DNA of 64,000 nt from Nonomuraea sp. SYSU D8015 (lineage in GTDB: Bacteria; Actinomycetota; Actinomycetes; Streptosporangiales; Streptosporangiaceae): NCBI RefSeq assembly GCF_008065375.1, contig NZ_VJYI01000032.1, positions 44,643 to 108,642 of the forward strand, written 5' to 3'. Shown here in pieces: positions 17,495-26,226 of this stretch. The notes beneath the pieces are model-generated. The model did no database searches. It saw only the letters and a list, made by a program, of their open reading frames with translations, and was not told the origin of the DNA. How positions within the stretch are numbered: position 1 is the first letter of the stretch; each line of letters starts with the position of its first letter. A program made the translations under genes and the position numbers.

Positions 17495-18616
17495 TCAGAG
17501 CAACGAACCCAGCTTGGGGTCATACTCCCAGTGCCAAGGCTCGAACGGGCTGCTGTAGGCCCAGGAGGGATGGAACCACCCATACTTCTTGGAGTTCTTC
17601 TCCATCCACACGAACTCGACGGACCCCGCGCGCTCCACCCCTCCACACAGGTCCACAGCCAGTCCGAGCCCGTGGTTGCTCCGCCCCGGCACGGCCGCGA
17701 ACCCCGGCCGCCGGTAGTAGATGGCCTGCTGCTCGGCGAGATTCCGATAGGCGTCCGTGACGCATATGGGCTTCCCGAACCGCTTGCGATAGGCCTCGTT
17801 CAAGCTCACGAAGGCGATGGTCGCATCGGCCCGCAGGCTGAACCCCTTCTGCTGCAACGGGCAGAGCATGCTCTTGGGGATGAGCCCGTTGGGATAGTCG
17901 CCTGCCGTTGCCGCCCGCAGCGGATCACACCCCAGCGCCGCCCGCCCCACCTTGTCAACCTTGATCCCGAGCTTCACCAGCGCCGCGGTCAGCGACTTCA
18001 CGATCTTGTCCGACCGCTGCCGCAACGTCTCGACCTCGGCCGCCAGCTGCGCCTCCGCCAGCAGATTGCCGGCCCGCAGCTCCTGAGCCTCGGCCGCCAG
18101 CCTTTCGGTCTCCTTGTAGAGCGCACTGGTCTGCTCGACGGCCTGCTGCCGTACCGCCACGATCTGGGTCGCATCAGAAAGAGCCCGCAGGGTCTTCTCA
18201 TCCGCGCCCCCGGTCAGGAACGGCAGCACCCCTTCGGCCGCGATGGGCTGCTCGTACAGCAACTCGGCCATCTGCGACACGGGCTGCCGCATGACCGCGA
18301 GCTTCCGCTCCAGCTCCTGCAGCGCCGTCAGCTTGCTCCTGAGCTCTTTCTCGGAGGCCGCGATGGTGCTCCGCCGCTTCTCAAGGGCTTTGGTGGCTTC
18401 CTCAAGCTCCTTGGCGGACCGCTCCGCCTCTTTCCGCAGCTCGGTAAGGTTCCCCGGATCCCGCCGCTCCTGAACCCAAGCCTGGGCGCGGGTCCGAGCC
18501 GGGCCCTGAGCCTGGGCCGACGCAGAGGGCAAAAAAAGAGAAGCCGCCACCGCCATGACTACCGCGATCAGACCCGCTGATCGAGGGGCTGGCACCTTCG
18601 ACTCCTCCGTATGCAA
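17495..18616 (-). CDS. Secreted M15-family D-alanyl-D-alanine carboxypeptidase
   Basis: 373 residues. A signal peptide (about 14-36, SAGLIAVVMAVAASLFLPSA) is followed by long Glu/Lys/Ala heptads (about 55-110 and 150-215) typical of a coiled coil, then a VanY/M15B peptidase domain. Zinc ligands and catalytic residues are visible in CVTDAYRNLAEQQAIY, SNHGLGLAVDLCGG and PFEPWHWEY (about 290-365). Such enzymes trim peptidoglycan stem peptides outside the membrane. The coiled coil may tether it or bind a division partner, as in other coiled-coil hydrolases (inference). A GGAGGAGTC site precedes the start. Confidence 0.9.
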   Translation of the reverse strand: MHTEESKVPAPRSAGLIAVVMAVAASLFLPSASAQAQGPARTRAQAWVQERRDPGNLTELRKEAERSAKELEEATKALEKRRSTIAASEKELRSKLTALQELERKLAVMRQPVSQMAELLYEQPIAAEGVLPFLTGGADEKTLRALSDATQIVAVRQQAVEQTSALYKETERLAAEAQELRAGNLLAEAQLAAEVETLRQRSDKIVKSLTAALVKLGIKVDKVGRAALGCDPLRAATAGDYPNGLIPKSMLCPLQQKGFSLRADATIAFVSLNEAYRKRFGKPICVTDAYRNLAEQQAIYYRRPGFAAVPGRSNHGLGLAVDLCGGVERAGSVEFVWMEKNSKKYGWFHPSWAYSSPFEPWHWEYDPKLGSLL

Positions 18617-18844
18617 ACTCGTTACCCGGGTCAGGCACGCACGTTACTACAGCCCCCGGAGTGTCCGAGCCGAACTCCGGAGAGCTGTTATGAGACAAAA
18701 AGCCCACTTTTGACAGCCACCCCCCACAACCAGCCACATCCCGCCCCGACCCCACCCACCTGGAGCCCCCACCTACCGCCGCCCTCGGCCACCCGCACCA
18801 ACTTCTCCACGGGCCTTGCAGCCACCCGGAAGCCAAGAGGCCCC

Positions 18845-19339
18845 TCAAATCCCAGACAACCAACCCCCAGCAAACCCCTGAAGAACCGGCTCCTCCTGCT
18901 CCTGCTCCTGCTCCCTCTCCTGCCCCTGCTCCCGACACATCTCCCACAACCAGGTATCGACCCACTCCCCCGGGCATTCAGCCCCCGGCCGAATGGGAGC
19001 AGGCGTATAGGGCTCCTCCTCCACAACAGGCCGAGGCTCACCCCCGCCATCCCCCCGATCGACCTCCACCGTCCGAGCAGGCCTGGCCAGTGTCCTTACA
19101 GCCCCCGGCACAGGCCCTTCGTACAGTCGATCAGGATGAGCCGGCGCAGGCACGAGAACCGGCTCAAACGCCAGCCTCGCCCCACCCCCACCCGCCGTTA
19201 CGCCAGCGGACCCCCCAAGCCCTTCAAACCCTTGGATCTGCCCGGCCAGCAACCCTCCAGCCAGGATCGCCGGCGCCAACAAGGCCCCGAACAACACCAC
19301 GGGCCGCCGCCGCACCTGCCTGCATCGCCTCCTGGTCAC
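18845..19339 (-). CDS. Hypothetical secreted or membrane-anchored protein
   Basis: 164 residues. N-terminal Arg cluster then a hydrophobic helix (VVLFGALLAPAILAGGLLAG, about 14-33), a Gly/Pro-rich extracellular part, and a conserved-looking motif CPGEWVDTWLWEMC (about 122-135) with two cysteines. The tail is a Gln/Glu run encoded by a repeated cctgctcctgctc pattern. No family recognised. Codon third positions are GC-rich in this frame, unlike the overlapping forward frame, which favours the leftward reading. Confidence 0.6.
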   Translation of the reverse strand: MTRRRCRQVRRRPVVLFGALLAPAILAGGLLAGQIQGFEGLGGSAGVTAGGGGARLAFEPVLVPAPAHPDRLYEGPVPGAVRTLARPARTVEVDRGDGGGEPRPVVEEEPYTPAPIRPGAECPGEWVDTWLWEMCREQGQEREQEQEQEEPVLQGFAGGWLSGI

Positions 19340-19489
19340 AGCCAGAAGCTAGCCATGGGTGACGAGCGAGAATCTGATCACTTGTCATGGCTTTACCGCA
19401 GCTCAGAGCACCCATAACCATCCCCGCCAAACTGATCCCGGTCCGGCGTCACACGCAGTGCCATACTTTCGCTAGGCTTACGGGAGTCC

Positions 19490-19562
19490 GCCTCCGTAGC
19501 TCAGGGGATAGAGCACCGCTCTCCTAAAGCGGGTGCCGCAGGTTCGAATCCTGCCGGGGGCA
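19490..19562 (+). tRNA. tRNA-Arg (anticodon CCT)
   Basis: 73 bases with a clean cloverleaf: acceptor GCCTCCG/CGGGGGC plus A, D arm GCTCAGGGGATAGAGC, anticodon stem CCGCT/AGCGG with loop CTCCTAA (anticodon CCT), T arm GCAGGTTCGAATCCTGC. It reads AGG arginine codons. Minor tRNA-Arg genes are common integration targets, and everything to the right is accessory, but a second copy of its 3' end was not found in the window. Confidence 0.95.
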
Positions 19563-19590
19563 CTCATCTCCACCAGGCATTTTGCTCTCT

Positions 19591-19616
19591 GACCTGCGGT
19601 TTTCCTGCCGCAGGTC
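19591..19616 (+). terminator. Stem-loop downstream of tRNA-Arg
   Basis: GACCTGCGG (19591-19599) pairs perfectly with CCGCAGGTC (19608-19616) around an 8-base loop, followed by TTCT. It is 28 bases past the tRNA 3' end and fits an intrinsic terminator. Confidence 0.65.
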
Positions 19617-20201
19617 TTCTGCTTCCTAGGCCCTTGGTAGGTCGCCGAGGGCACCCGCATGCAGCCGTAGGACCTTAAGCTGGGGACATATGGGGGATGA
19701 TCTTGAGGACGTTTCCCCAGGTCGCTCGCAGTTTATGGACCACTCTGGCACCGAGACGCTCCCCGGCCGCCGACCGGCGAGGCATTCCCGGGCGGCAGCG
19801 TAGGGAATGACTGTACAGACGTCGGCATGACGCTTGACCGCTCTATCCACGTTGTCCAACAGATTGGATCCTCAGAGTCCGCGTAGCCTCTGGCGAGGGC
19901 CATCGGCCAGGACGAAGCAGCCAAGCACCGGATCTCCGATGCCCTGATGTGGCGATCATGCCAGCACTGTAAAGGTGATCGCCATACTCCACGATCTAGC
20001 AAAATGTGGACTGATATATCAAATCGGCACAGGTGCCGCTCATTGCTCGCCCGTCTCCTGGGCACCGTACCGCTAAGGAGACCAGGTAGACGGGCTAGGA
20101 GCGATGTCACTGCCTCTTCACTCAGCGGCGTGAATCTGGTATCGGGCATATCGCAGATACATGGATCGATGCGCCATACTGACCGCGGCTCTACGCTCAA
20201 T
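19617..20201. other. Gene-poor spacer after tRNA-Arg
   Basis: No frame here has convincing codon bias or family resemblance. Noted contents: a 24-base sequence at 19682-19705 that recurs at 42216-42239, and stretches of mixed composition consistent with scar tissue at the edge of an insertion. It may hold the promoter of the cluster starting at 20202. Confidence 0.5.
19682..19705 (+). repeat. 24-base imperfect direct repeat, copy 1
   Basis: GGGGACATATGGGGGATGATC followed by TTG shares 22 of 24 positions with 42216-42239, which differs only by C for T at two places. Both copies are in the same orientation. The G-rich direct-repeat texture resembles integrase arm-type sites, but this is a guess. 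Confidence 0.4.
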
Positions 20202-21152
20202 ATGATGAGTCTGGTCGGGATGAAGCCGGATCAAGCTCGTAACCTGGCGGCGGCTGCCGAGGTTGCGGGTGGATCGCTTGTCGTCCAAGGTGCGGTGATT
20301 CGGCGGCTTTTAGAACGGTGGAACGGCGATGCCGGTCGTCTCGCCTCCTTTCCGGCGCGCGCCTCATGGGCACAAGACCAAGCCCAAGATATTCGGCGTC
20401 GCGCGGGACTGCTGGAAAAGGATCCGGAAGGTGTCCTGCTGTTCGCCAGCATGACAGGCGTCCTGGACATCTGGGAGAAGTACAAAGACCACACGAAGTA
20501 TGTGACCAGGCCGCTCAAGGTAGTTGCGATCATGAGTGGCGTGGAGGCTGCGGTCCAACTGCAGAAACGGTGGGCTCAGGGGCGGAACGTCGCCGCGGCC
20601 CGCGCTGTCTATGACATCCGCCGCTACATGGGGGCGCTCCCCGGTAACCGAAAGCTCGGCGATCTGATCGCCGAGACGCTCAAGGCGCGAAAGATTCAAG
20701 ATCTCTACAAACAGCCGTGGAAGTGGCAGCAGACAGTCTCAGCTGCCATGCAGCGGTTACGAGTGCCTGGCGCGCACCTGCTGGTCAAGAATCCTCCCGG
20801 TGCCGGGGTGCTCGCGCGTATCACGCTGCCTGCGGCCGTCGTCAGCGGCGTCAAAGAAGCTGTTATGCCCACCCATGAGGGTGCTCAGGGCTGGGTGGAC
20901 CGCAGCATGGGCGTGGTTCAAGCCGGCGGCGCTGTCGCGGTCATGGGCGGCGCAGGGATAGCTACGGCGCTGGGCGCGTCGGCCGCCGTGGCTGCGGCGG
21001 TACCCGTGGCTGGATGGGTAGCTCTCGGCGTGGCCGGCGCCTATTTCCTGGGCAGTTGGGCGTGGGATAAATGGGGAGATGACATCAAGGCGGGAGTGGG
21101 AAAGGCTGTGGAAGGCGCGAAGAGCTTCGTCGAGAAGTTCAAGTTCTGGTGA
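20202..21152 (+). CDS. Hypothetical helical protein of a WXG100-linked cluster, glycine/alanine-rich membrane segment
   Basis: 316 residues from ATG 20202 (20205 and 20217 also possible; no strong ribosome-binding site decides). The first 200 residues are predominantly helical and soluble. Residues about 240-285 are a Gly/Ala-rich hydrophobic stretch (AVAVMGGAGIATALGASAAV, then VPVAGWVALGVAGAYFLG), followed by WDKWGDDIKAGVGKAVEG. This layout is seen in large WXG/LXG-like type VII substrates of actinomycetes, which carry a glycine-zipper hydrophobic tail. No toxin domain is recognised. A small RDD-like gene, a hypothetical gene and a WXG100-like gene follow on the same strand. Confidence 0.6.
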   Translation: MMSLVGMKPDQARNLAAAAEVAGGSLVVQGAVIRRLLERWNGDAGRLASFPARASWAQDQAQDIRRRAGLLEKDPEGVLLFASMTGVLDIWEKYKDHTKYVTRPLKVVAIMSGVEAAVQLQKRWAQGRNVAAARAVYDIRRYMGALPGNRKLGDLIAETLKARKIQDLYKQPWKWQQTVSAAMQRLRVPGAHLLVKNPPGAGVLARITLPAAVVSGVKEAVMPTHEGAQGWVDRSMGVVQAGGAVAVMGGAGIATALGASAAVAAAVPVAGWVALGVAGAYFLGSWAWDKWGDDIKAGVGKAVEGAKSFVEKFKFW

Positions 21153-21183
21153 GTCATCTGGTCGTTGAGGTTGGAGAGGCATC

Positions 21184-21588
21184 ATGACGCCCATCGAGGT
21201 TCCTCCCCTGGCGAGTAGCAACCGGCGCATCGTGCCCATCTGGACGGATGGCCTGCTCGCCCTCGGTACCGGAGTCGTGGGCGGTGAGGTTTTCGGCCGG
21301 ACCATCAACTATTGGATAGTCGCCGTCGGCGCGCTGCTGCTGGTGTCCTTTTGCAATCACGTGATCTTGACGGTCCTGGCTGGTGGAAGCATCGGCAAGC
21401 TCATCAGCGGGCTTCGTCTCATTCGCACGACCGACCTCGGTAAGCCCGGCGTTGGCCAGGCGATCCACCGTTGGCTCTGGGGCTTCTTCTACATCCTGAT
21501 TTCCCCGGTGTTGATTCTGTCAGGCAGTGACGTGGATCACCTTGACATAGCAGGATTGCGGATAGTCCGAAAGGCGGATCTTCGCTGA
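21184..21588 (+). CDS. RDD-like small membrane protein
   Basis: 134 residues with GGTTGGAGAGGC just before ATG 21184. Three hydrophobic helices (about 18-40, 45-68, 97-115). The segment RRIVPIWTDGLLALG resembles the Arg-Asp opening of RDD-family proteins, and IGKLISGLRLIRTTDLGKPG, the loop after TM2, is the typical RDD second motif. The role of RDD proteins is often transport or a helper function. It sits 31 bases after the preceding gene and 16 before the next, so one operon is likely. Confidence 0.65.
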   Translation: MTPIEVPPLASSNRRIVPIWTDGLLALGTGVVGGEVFGRTINYWIVAVGALLLVSFCNHVILTVLAGGSIGKLISGLRLIRTTDLGKPGVGQAIHRWLWGFFYILISPVLILSGSDVDHLDIAGLRIVRKADLR

Positions 21589-21604
21589 TGGGAGCTGACC
21601 GGTT

Positions 21605-22429
21605 GTGGAAACACGCCTCGATATGGAGCTGGCGGAATATCGAGCCCAGATAAGCCAGGCATTGGCAGAGGGCGGGACACAATCGCTGGTCCGATTAACC
21701 GACGAGGAACTGGCCGTCCTCGATCCAGAGGAGACGTTCATCCCCAAGCCTCATTTGTCCCGCATGGACTCTCAGCAACGCGAATGGGTGCTCGCGACGG
21801 CTCTGCGCTCGCTCGTCTCCCGCGAAGCCGTGGAGATCCGCAATATCGAGGAATTGGACGCTGCTTTACGTGGGGCACCAGAGGTTCAGATTGACATGCA
21901 CATCCGAATGGAGGTTGATCTCGCCCTTACTCTCCGCCGTACCCCTGATCGTGTGCTTGCCGCCAAGCAGGACAGCGCCACCGGCACCGCGTTTGGCTAT
22001 GTGCACATACACGCCGCCAACCTGCTGCTCGTGGAGCGCATAACCGCAGGCGGCATGCATCTGTTCACGCTGGCTGGCACGGTGGAGGATGCGGTGAATC
22101 TCGTTCAGCCGCTTGTGGACCCCTACGGGGTGGCCGATCGAGACGGCGAGAGCACTTCCTTGGATCCCTCAGCCCTGGATCGAGAGCATGTGGGCCCGCT
22201 CGCAGCGGTGATTGACAATGCCCGCATCGTGGGTGAACTGGTTCTTCTGAGCGATCCGCCCGGACCCATGGTGACGACGTACGCCACGGACCGGGCGGTC
22301 TGGGCGGTGGTCGTGGACAGCCCTCATGCACCGAGTGGGATAACAGCCCGGCCGGTGAGTGCCGCGACCCTGTCACGTCACATCGCTGAGATGCTGTCCG
22401 CCGGAGACCCGGAGGTTAGCCATGCCTGA
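21605..22429 (+). CDS. Hypothetical protein of the WXG100-linked cluster
   Basis: 274 residues from GTG 21605; ATG 21623 is an alternative. No signal peptide or membrane helix. The part after residue 55 (QREWVLATALRSLVSREAVE) and the long beta-rich middle suggest a two-domain soluble protein. Its size and position beside a WXG100 gene are reminiscent of EspG-type secretion chaperones or ESX-linked immunity proteins, but no diagnostic motif was found and I do not assign it. It overlaps the WXG100 gene by 8 bases, indicating coupled translation. Confidence 0.6.
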   Translation: METRLDMELAEYRAQISQALAEGGTQSLVRLTDEELAVLDPEETFIPKPHLSRMDSQQREWVLATALRSLVSREAVEIRNIEELDAALRGAPEVQIDMHIRMEVDLALTLRRTPDRVLAAKQDSATGTAFGYVHIHAANLLLVERITAGGMHLFTLAGTVEDAVNLVQPLVDPYGVADRDGESTSLDPSALDREHVGPLAAVIDNARIVGELVLLSDPPGPMVTTYATDRAVWAVVVDSPHAPSGITARPVSAATLSRHIAEMLSAGDPEVSHA

Positions 22430-22676
22430 TCGATTGAGCGAGTGGCAAGCGGACATGCGCGTCATCGCCCAGGCCGCCGATGACATCGAACGAACGCTGG
22501 AAGCGGTGGACGCCACCTGCGATAGGAGTATTTGGGCTGGGCCTGCCGGAGATCGCTTCCGTGATGAGTGGGCGATGCACCGCTCGGCCATCCGCGCCGC
22601 CCTCGACGACGTCAGAGCTCAGGCCCAGACCATTACCGCACGAGTGAAGCGCGAAGCCGAAGAGCAGCGGCAGTAG
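22422..22676 (+). CDS. WXG100-like small secretion protein
   Basis: 84 residues, the size of EsxA/EsxB-type proteins that form helical hairpins and leave the cell through a type VII system. The turn is IWAGPAGDRFRDEW (about 38-51), matching the W-x-G turn, followed by the second helix WAMHRSAIRAALDDVRAQAQ. GGAGGTTAGCC precedes ATG 22422. No EccC ATPase or other ESX core gene is in the window, so export would depend on a machine elsewhere. It closes the 20.2-22.7 kb operon. Confidence 0.7.
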   Translation: MPDRLSEWQADMRVIAQAADDIERTLEAVDATCDRSIWAGPAGDRFRDEWAMHRSAIRAALDDVRAQAQTITARVKREAEEQRQ

Positions 22677-22709
22677 GAGCCCTGAGCCGTTCCGCGCGTC
22701 CCCCAGCCG

Positions 22710-23528
22710 CTACTCTGACGCAGTTCTCTGTCGTGCGGCGTCAGGTGGCTGCTCGAGCTGCTGTTCGCGCTTGCGCTGCTCGTCCTTGAGGCGCTCAACC
22801 CTTTCGGCAAAATCTACAAGCGCTTCTTGTCTGCTAGGGGCACGGCGGTACCCTTCTATTCCGAGAGCGGCAGCGTTGTGCTCATGCTCGATATCGTCGG
22901 CTGTCTGTTGCAGGTTTAGGCTACGTTCCCGGAATTTGAAGTAGCCTGTCATCCCGGCCGAGATGCCCACGATGATACTTATAAACGGTGCCAGTACGCC
23001 AAATAATGGTATCTGGCCGGCCGCGCTCGTAACTGCTGTTGTTATTATCGAACCGATTATGATGATTGACTGAAAAGCGTTGTGCACTCGGCGGTACCGA
23101 TTGGCGTTGGTGCGATAGTCGTCAATAACTAGGATGGCATCCTCGTGATACCATTCGAGGATTGCGACAGGATCATTTGAAGGCGCTCTGCGACGTAGTG
23201 ACCTGAGAGTCTCGCGGTATTCGGCTAGATCTCGCTCCTTCTTGAATACTTCAAGTTGACGACGCCCCGTGTATATGATCAGGGCAGATGCTCCGCCTAG
23301 GAGGACCACGCCTATTGCCGTCAGCGCCCACAAGGGTAGTAAGGTGCGCGCATGAGGCAATAGGGCGTACGTGGCGGCGCCAGCCGACGCGAGAAGAACT
23401 ATGATTAGAACACCAGCGGCGGCTGTGGAACGCTTAAAGCGAGCCCTCCTAAGTTCCTCTTCGGTCCTGTAGATCTGAAAGTTGACATCGGTGACATCTT
23501 CTTTGATGGTCGCAACAGACTCCGTCAC
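22710..23528 (-). CDS. SLATT/DUF4231-type membrane protein
   Basis: 272 residues, convergent with the WXG100 gene. Two pairs of membrane helices: about 33-55 and 65-85, then about 150-170 and 175-195. The C-terminal part YRRVHNAFQSIIIIGSIITT, then KFRERSLNLQQTADDIEHEH and LGIEGYR, is the core I associate with DUF4231/SLATT domains. SLATT proteins have been proposed by comparative genomics (Burroughs, Aravind and co-workers) as pore-forming effectors in nucleotide-triggered conflict systems. No nucleotide cyclase is adjacent here, so a defence role is only suggested. The N- and C-termini are charged coiled-coil-like. Confidence 0.7.
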   Translation of the reverse strand: MTESVATIKEDVTDVNFQIYRTEEELRRARFKRSTAAAGVLIIVLLASAGAATYALLPHARTLLPLWALTAIGVVLLGGASALIIYTGRRQLEVFKKERDLAEYRETLRSLRRRAPSNDPVAILEWYHEDAILVIDDYRTNANRYRRVHNAFQSIIIIGSIITTAVTSAAGQIPLFGVLAPFISIIVGISAGMTGYFKFRERSLNLQQTADDIEHEHNAAALGIEGYRRAPSRQEALVDFAERVERLKDEQRKREQQLEQPPDAARQRTASE

Positions 23529-23860
23529 TCGACCCCCAAAGTCTTTGCCAGTCGATCAGTCGCTGTGACCATACATTGGAAATCGGCCAGCGGAAAGGTA
23601 TCTTTCGATCTATCTCTTCTTACCTCGCGGTGTCGAAGCGTAAGGGGATGTGCTTCTGGGAATAGTGTTAACTATGCGTCCACGAGAGAGCTCTGAGCGC
23701 CGCCCGGAGCGCGTTGGTGGTCGCGCGTGCGCTCGGATTGTGCGCACGTATTTGGCATGATCTCCCGCAGACGATCAGTGGACAGCCGGACAGCACCGGA
23801 CACATGAAGAAGCCCTTGACCGCTGTTTCTGCTAGTCAAGGGCCGTCCGACGTTGTCGCG
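23529..23860. other. Spacer between two leftward membrane genes
   Basis: No gene supported. The stretch contains the promoter region of the SLATT gene (start 23528) and the stem-loop at 23812-23843 that ends the transcript of the next gene. Nothing else recognised. Confidence 0.5.
23812..23843 (-). terminator. Intrinsic terminator of the anchored-protein gene
   Basis: GCCCTTGAC (23812-23820) pairs perfectly with GTCAAGGGC (23835-23843) around a 14-base loop. On the minus strand it is 17 bases after the stop at 23861 and is followed by TTCTTC, fitting a terminator for that gene. Confidence 0.65.
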
Positions 23861-24541
23861 CTATCCGTAAATCAGGTGGCATGCGCGGTTACGGATGCGG
23901 AATTCAGGGCTGGAAGGCGGGAACAGTTCGTCGCACATCACGGCGACCAGCGGAACCTCTCGCTTCTTGCTGCCGTCTTCCCGGTCGATGCGCTTGGGCT
24001 CTTCCACACGATCAACACGAATCGTGCTCTTCCTGCGCGGGGCTACCGGGACGTTCTCAGGACGCCTACGCGGCGCAGCCAGGGCGGCTGATACACGACG
24101 GTTCCTCGGCGATATCACCTTGCCCTCCGACGCTTTGGGACTCGATCTTGGCGTCGATGAGCGGGGAGGCGTCCGACGCGCGGGTGTGGACGACAAGGGC
24201 GAGGTGACCACGACCGACCGTTCTGCAACGCTCAGCCGAGGCGTCGGCATCAAGGCGGCGTTCTTTCGGGGTGAGATACCGTCAGTCCCCCACGTACTCG
24301 ACCAGATGCCGAGGCCTACGCAGACGAGGAGGCTGGCGACAAGCGCCGGTCGGGTCAGGCGATCATGGTTTCGCGTGGTCGAACTCTGCGGCGGGGCGGG
24401 GGTCGAGTACGTTCGCCAGGCTAGGGAGTCGGACGCGGCGAAGCGCCGGGACCGGTCCCGAAGCGGCATGCCGTACGGAGGCCGCCGTAGCGGGCGGACC
24501 TCTCTGGATGACTGGGCGGGGTGGTCGTGGTCTTCATGCAT
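23861..24541 (-). CDS. Hypothetical single-pass membrane protein
   Basis: 226 residues from ATG 24541, which has an excellent AGAGGAGGACCC site; the longer frame to 24766 is rejected because it overlaps the integrase gene. N-terminal 70 residues are basic and cytoplasmic, one helix follows (PALVASLLVCVGLGIWSS, about 72-90), then a Ser/Pro/Arg-rich extracellular stalk. The C-terminal part has MCDELFPPSSPEFRIRNRAC with two Cys. No family recognised. It lies just downstream of the integrase gene and may be cargo at the element end or flanking DNA. Confidence 0.6.
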   Translation of the reverse strand: MHEDHDHPAQSSREVRPLRRPPYGMPLRDRSRRFAASDSLAWRTYSTPAPPQSSTTRNHDRLTRPALVASLLVCVGLGIWSSTWGTDGISPRKNAALMPTPRLSVAERSVVVTSPLSSTPARRTPPRSSTPRSSPKASEGKVISPRNRRVSAALAAPRRRPENVPVAPRRKSTIRVDRVEEPKRIDREDGSKKREVPLVAVMCDELFPPSSPEFRIRNRACHLIYG

Positions 24542-24677
24542 GGGTCCTCCTCTCTCGCTGCGCGTGCATGTCAGCGTGGCGCAGCGTGTCGGCGTTTGGC
24601 GGGAACGACGCGGCGTGGCGAGCCGCGCGAAGTGAATCGGCCCCGGTTGAGCCAGGGCCGAAAGTGATGAGCGTGAG

Positions 24678-26042
24678 CTATGTGTCCAAAGCATTGTTGA
24701 TCTTGCCGTTGATGTGCTCTTGCTGGCCGTCGATGCACTTGGCGTAGACCCGCAGCAGCACGTCAACGCTGTGCCCGGCGCGCTTGGCGACCTCCGGAGC
24801 CGGGACGCCCGCGTTCAGCCAGAGCGAGACCGCAGCGTGGCGAAGGTCGTACGGCCGGGCGGCCAGCGACGAGGACACTTGTTCCGGTGTGAGGGCGAGT
24901 TTGCGGGCCTCCTGCCAGACGTAGGAGTAGGCCGAGCTGGAGTAGGAGCCGCCGGTGCCCGTGCGGAAGATCCTGCCGTCCTTGGCGGTGCCGTACTTCG
25001 CGATGTGTTCGCGGAGCATGGCGACCAGGACGGGCGGGATCGGGATCTCTCGGGTTTCCTTGTCCGCGCGGTGCTTCAGGCAGCGCGACTCGTGGGTCTC
25101 GCCGGAGTTGGTCCAGCGCTTCGTTCCCTGCGGTCGCGCCTTCTCCAGGACGATCAGGCCCCAGCCCGAGTCGGGCAAGGTGCAGTTTCTTTGGTGTAGG
25201 TCGGCCGCCTCCTCCGGTCGAAGGGCGGCGTAGTAGATGCAGGCGAACAGCGCCTTGAGCCGTACGCCGCGCTTGCGGCCCACCTTGGGGACCGCGTCGA
25301 GGAGCTGCCGGGCCTGCGCCGGGTTGACCACTGTGCGAGGATCGACGACCGTAGCTGCCTTTGGTGCCGTCCATTTGATCTCGTCCAGCGGGTTGCTGCT
25401 GAACGCCTTCTGCTCTACGGCGTGCTCCAGCAGGTGATGCAGGATGGAGCGCTTACGCCGTACCGTGTTCGCTCCCGCCGGAGCCCCGGAGAAGGTCACC
25501 GAGATCGCGTCGAGAGCCGTACGCAGGACGTGCGCCTCCCCCAGTGCCGACAGCGGCAGGGACGCCCGCTCCAGCCAGCTCAACGCCGCGGCTTGAGCCG
25601 TGGTCAGCTCGGCGCGTCTGTTCTCCGGGAGGAGAACGTGGAGCTTGAGGACCTCGCGCAGTTCCTCTGCGGCCGGACGGCGTGGCGCGGCGGCCACCAG
25701 GGCGGGGATCAGCGTCAGGAGCGCGTACGCGTCGGTCTCGCGGGTCCGGGCCGCTGAGGTGTTCCAGCGCCGAAGCACGTATGCCTGGGCGAACTCCAGG
25801 AATGACGGCCCGCAAGCCGCATGCGCGAGCATCGACACTGGCAGGCCGGTGGCGATGTCGAACTCCTCCCCCGCCTTGGTCGCCTGACGCAGGTCGGACA
25901 TGAAGGCGTTGGCCAGGCCTTTGGTTCGGAAGCTCTTTGACTTCTGCTTGCCAGCAACCCGCCAGCGAGCGATATAGGCGGACGTGCTGCGGTCGGTGCG
26001 CTGCTGGATCTGGCCGAGCTTCACGTCGTAGGTGGTCTTCAC
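24678..26042 (-). CDS. int: Tyrosine recombinase, AICE integrase
   Basis: 454 residues. An N-terminal arm/core-binding part (AP2-like start KTTYDVKLGQIQQRTDRST) is followed by a SAM-like domain and the C-terminal catalytic domain. The tetrad is visible: Arg in YYAALRPEEAADL (about 275), Arg in YDLRHAAVSLW (about 397), His in RAGHSVDVLL (about 420), and Tyr in RVYAKC (about 430). It integrates and, with Xis, excises the element. It overlaps xis by ATGA. Downstream of the stop no tRNA is adjacent, unlike classical AICEs. Confidence 0.93.
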   Translation of the reverse strand: MKTTYDVKLGQIQQRTDRSTSAYIARWRVAGKQKSKSFRTKGLANAFMSDLRQATKAGEEFDIATGLPVSMLAHAACGPSFLEFAQAYVLRRWNTSAARTRETDAYALLTLIPALVAAAPRRPAAEELREVLKLHVLLPENRRAELTTAQAAALSWLERASLPLSALGEAHVLRTALDAISVTFSGAPAGANTVRRKRSILHHLLEHAVEQKAFSSNPLDEIKWTAPKAATVVDPRTVVNPAQARQLLDAVPKVGRKRGVRLKALFACIYYAALRPEEAADLHQRNCTLPDSGWGLIVLEKARPQGTKRWTNSGETHESRCLKHRADKETREIPIPPVLVAMLREHIAKYGTAKDGRIFRTGTGGSYSSSAYSYVWQEARKLALTPEQVSSSLAARPYDLRHAAVSLWLNAGVPAPEVAKRAGHSVDVLLRVYAKCIDGQQEHINGKINNALDT

Positions 26043-26226
26043 TTCGCCTCCCGTCGCGAGTCGAGCCAGGCCGTGAGGTCGCTCCGCCAGACGCGGAGTT
26101 CGAGGTTGGGCAGTTGAATGCAGACCGGTGCGCGGCCGAGCTCGCGCCAGCGGTAGAAGGTGCGACGGGAGACCCCGCCCAACTCGGCGAGGACCTGCGC
26201 GACGGTCAGCAGCTCGTCACAGCGAC

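Noticed and set aside
18617..18680. Possible cyclic-di-AMP (ydaO-type) riboswitch before the M15 peptidase
   Set aside because: Such riboswitches are common before actinomycete cell-wall hydrolases, but the conserved blocks could not be matched in this short leader.
18611..19417. Forward 268-residue Pro-rich frame
   Set aside because: Its codon bias is worse than that of the leftward 164-aa frame, which has a clear membrane helix and Cys motif.
24542..24677. Attachment site directly after the integrase gene
   Set aside because: No tRNA 3' end and no repeat matching the 35 kb side could be found, so no attachment site is annotated.
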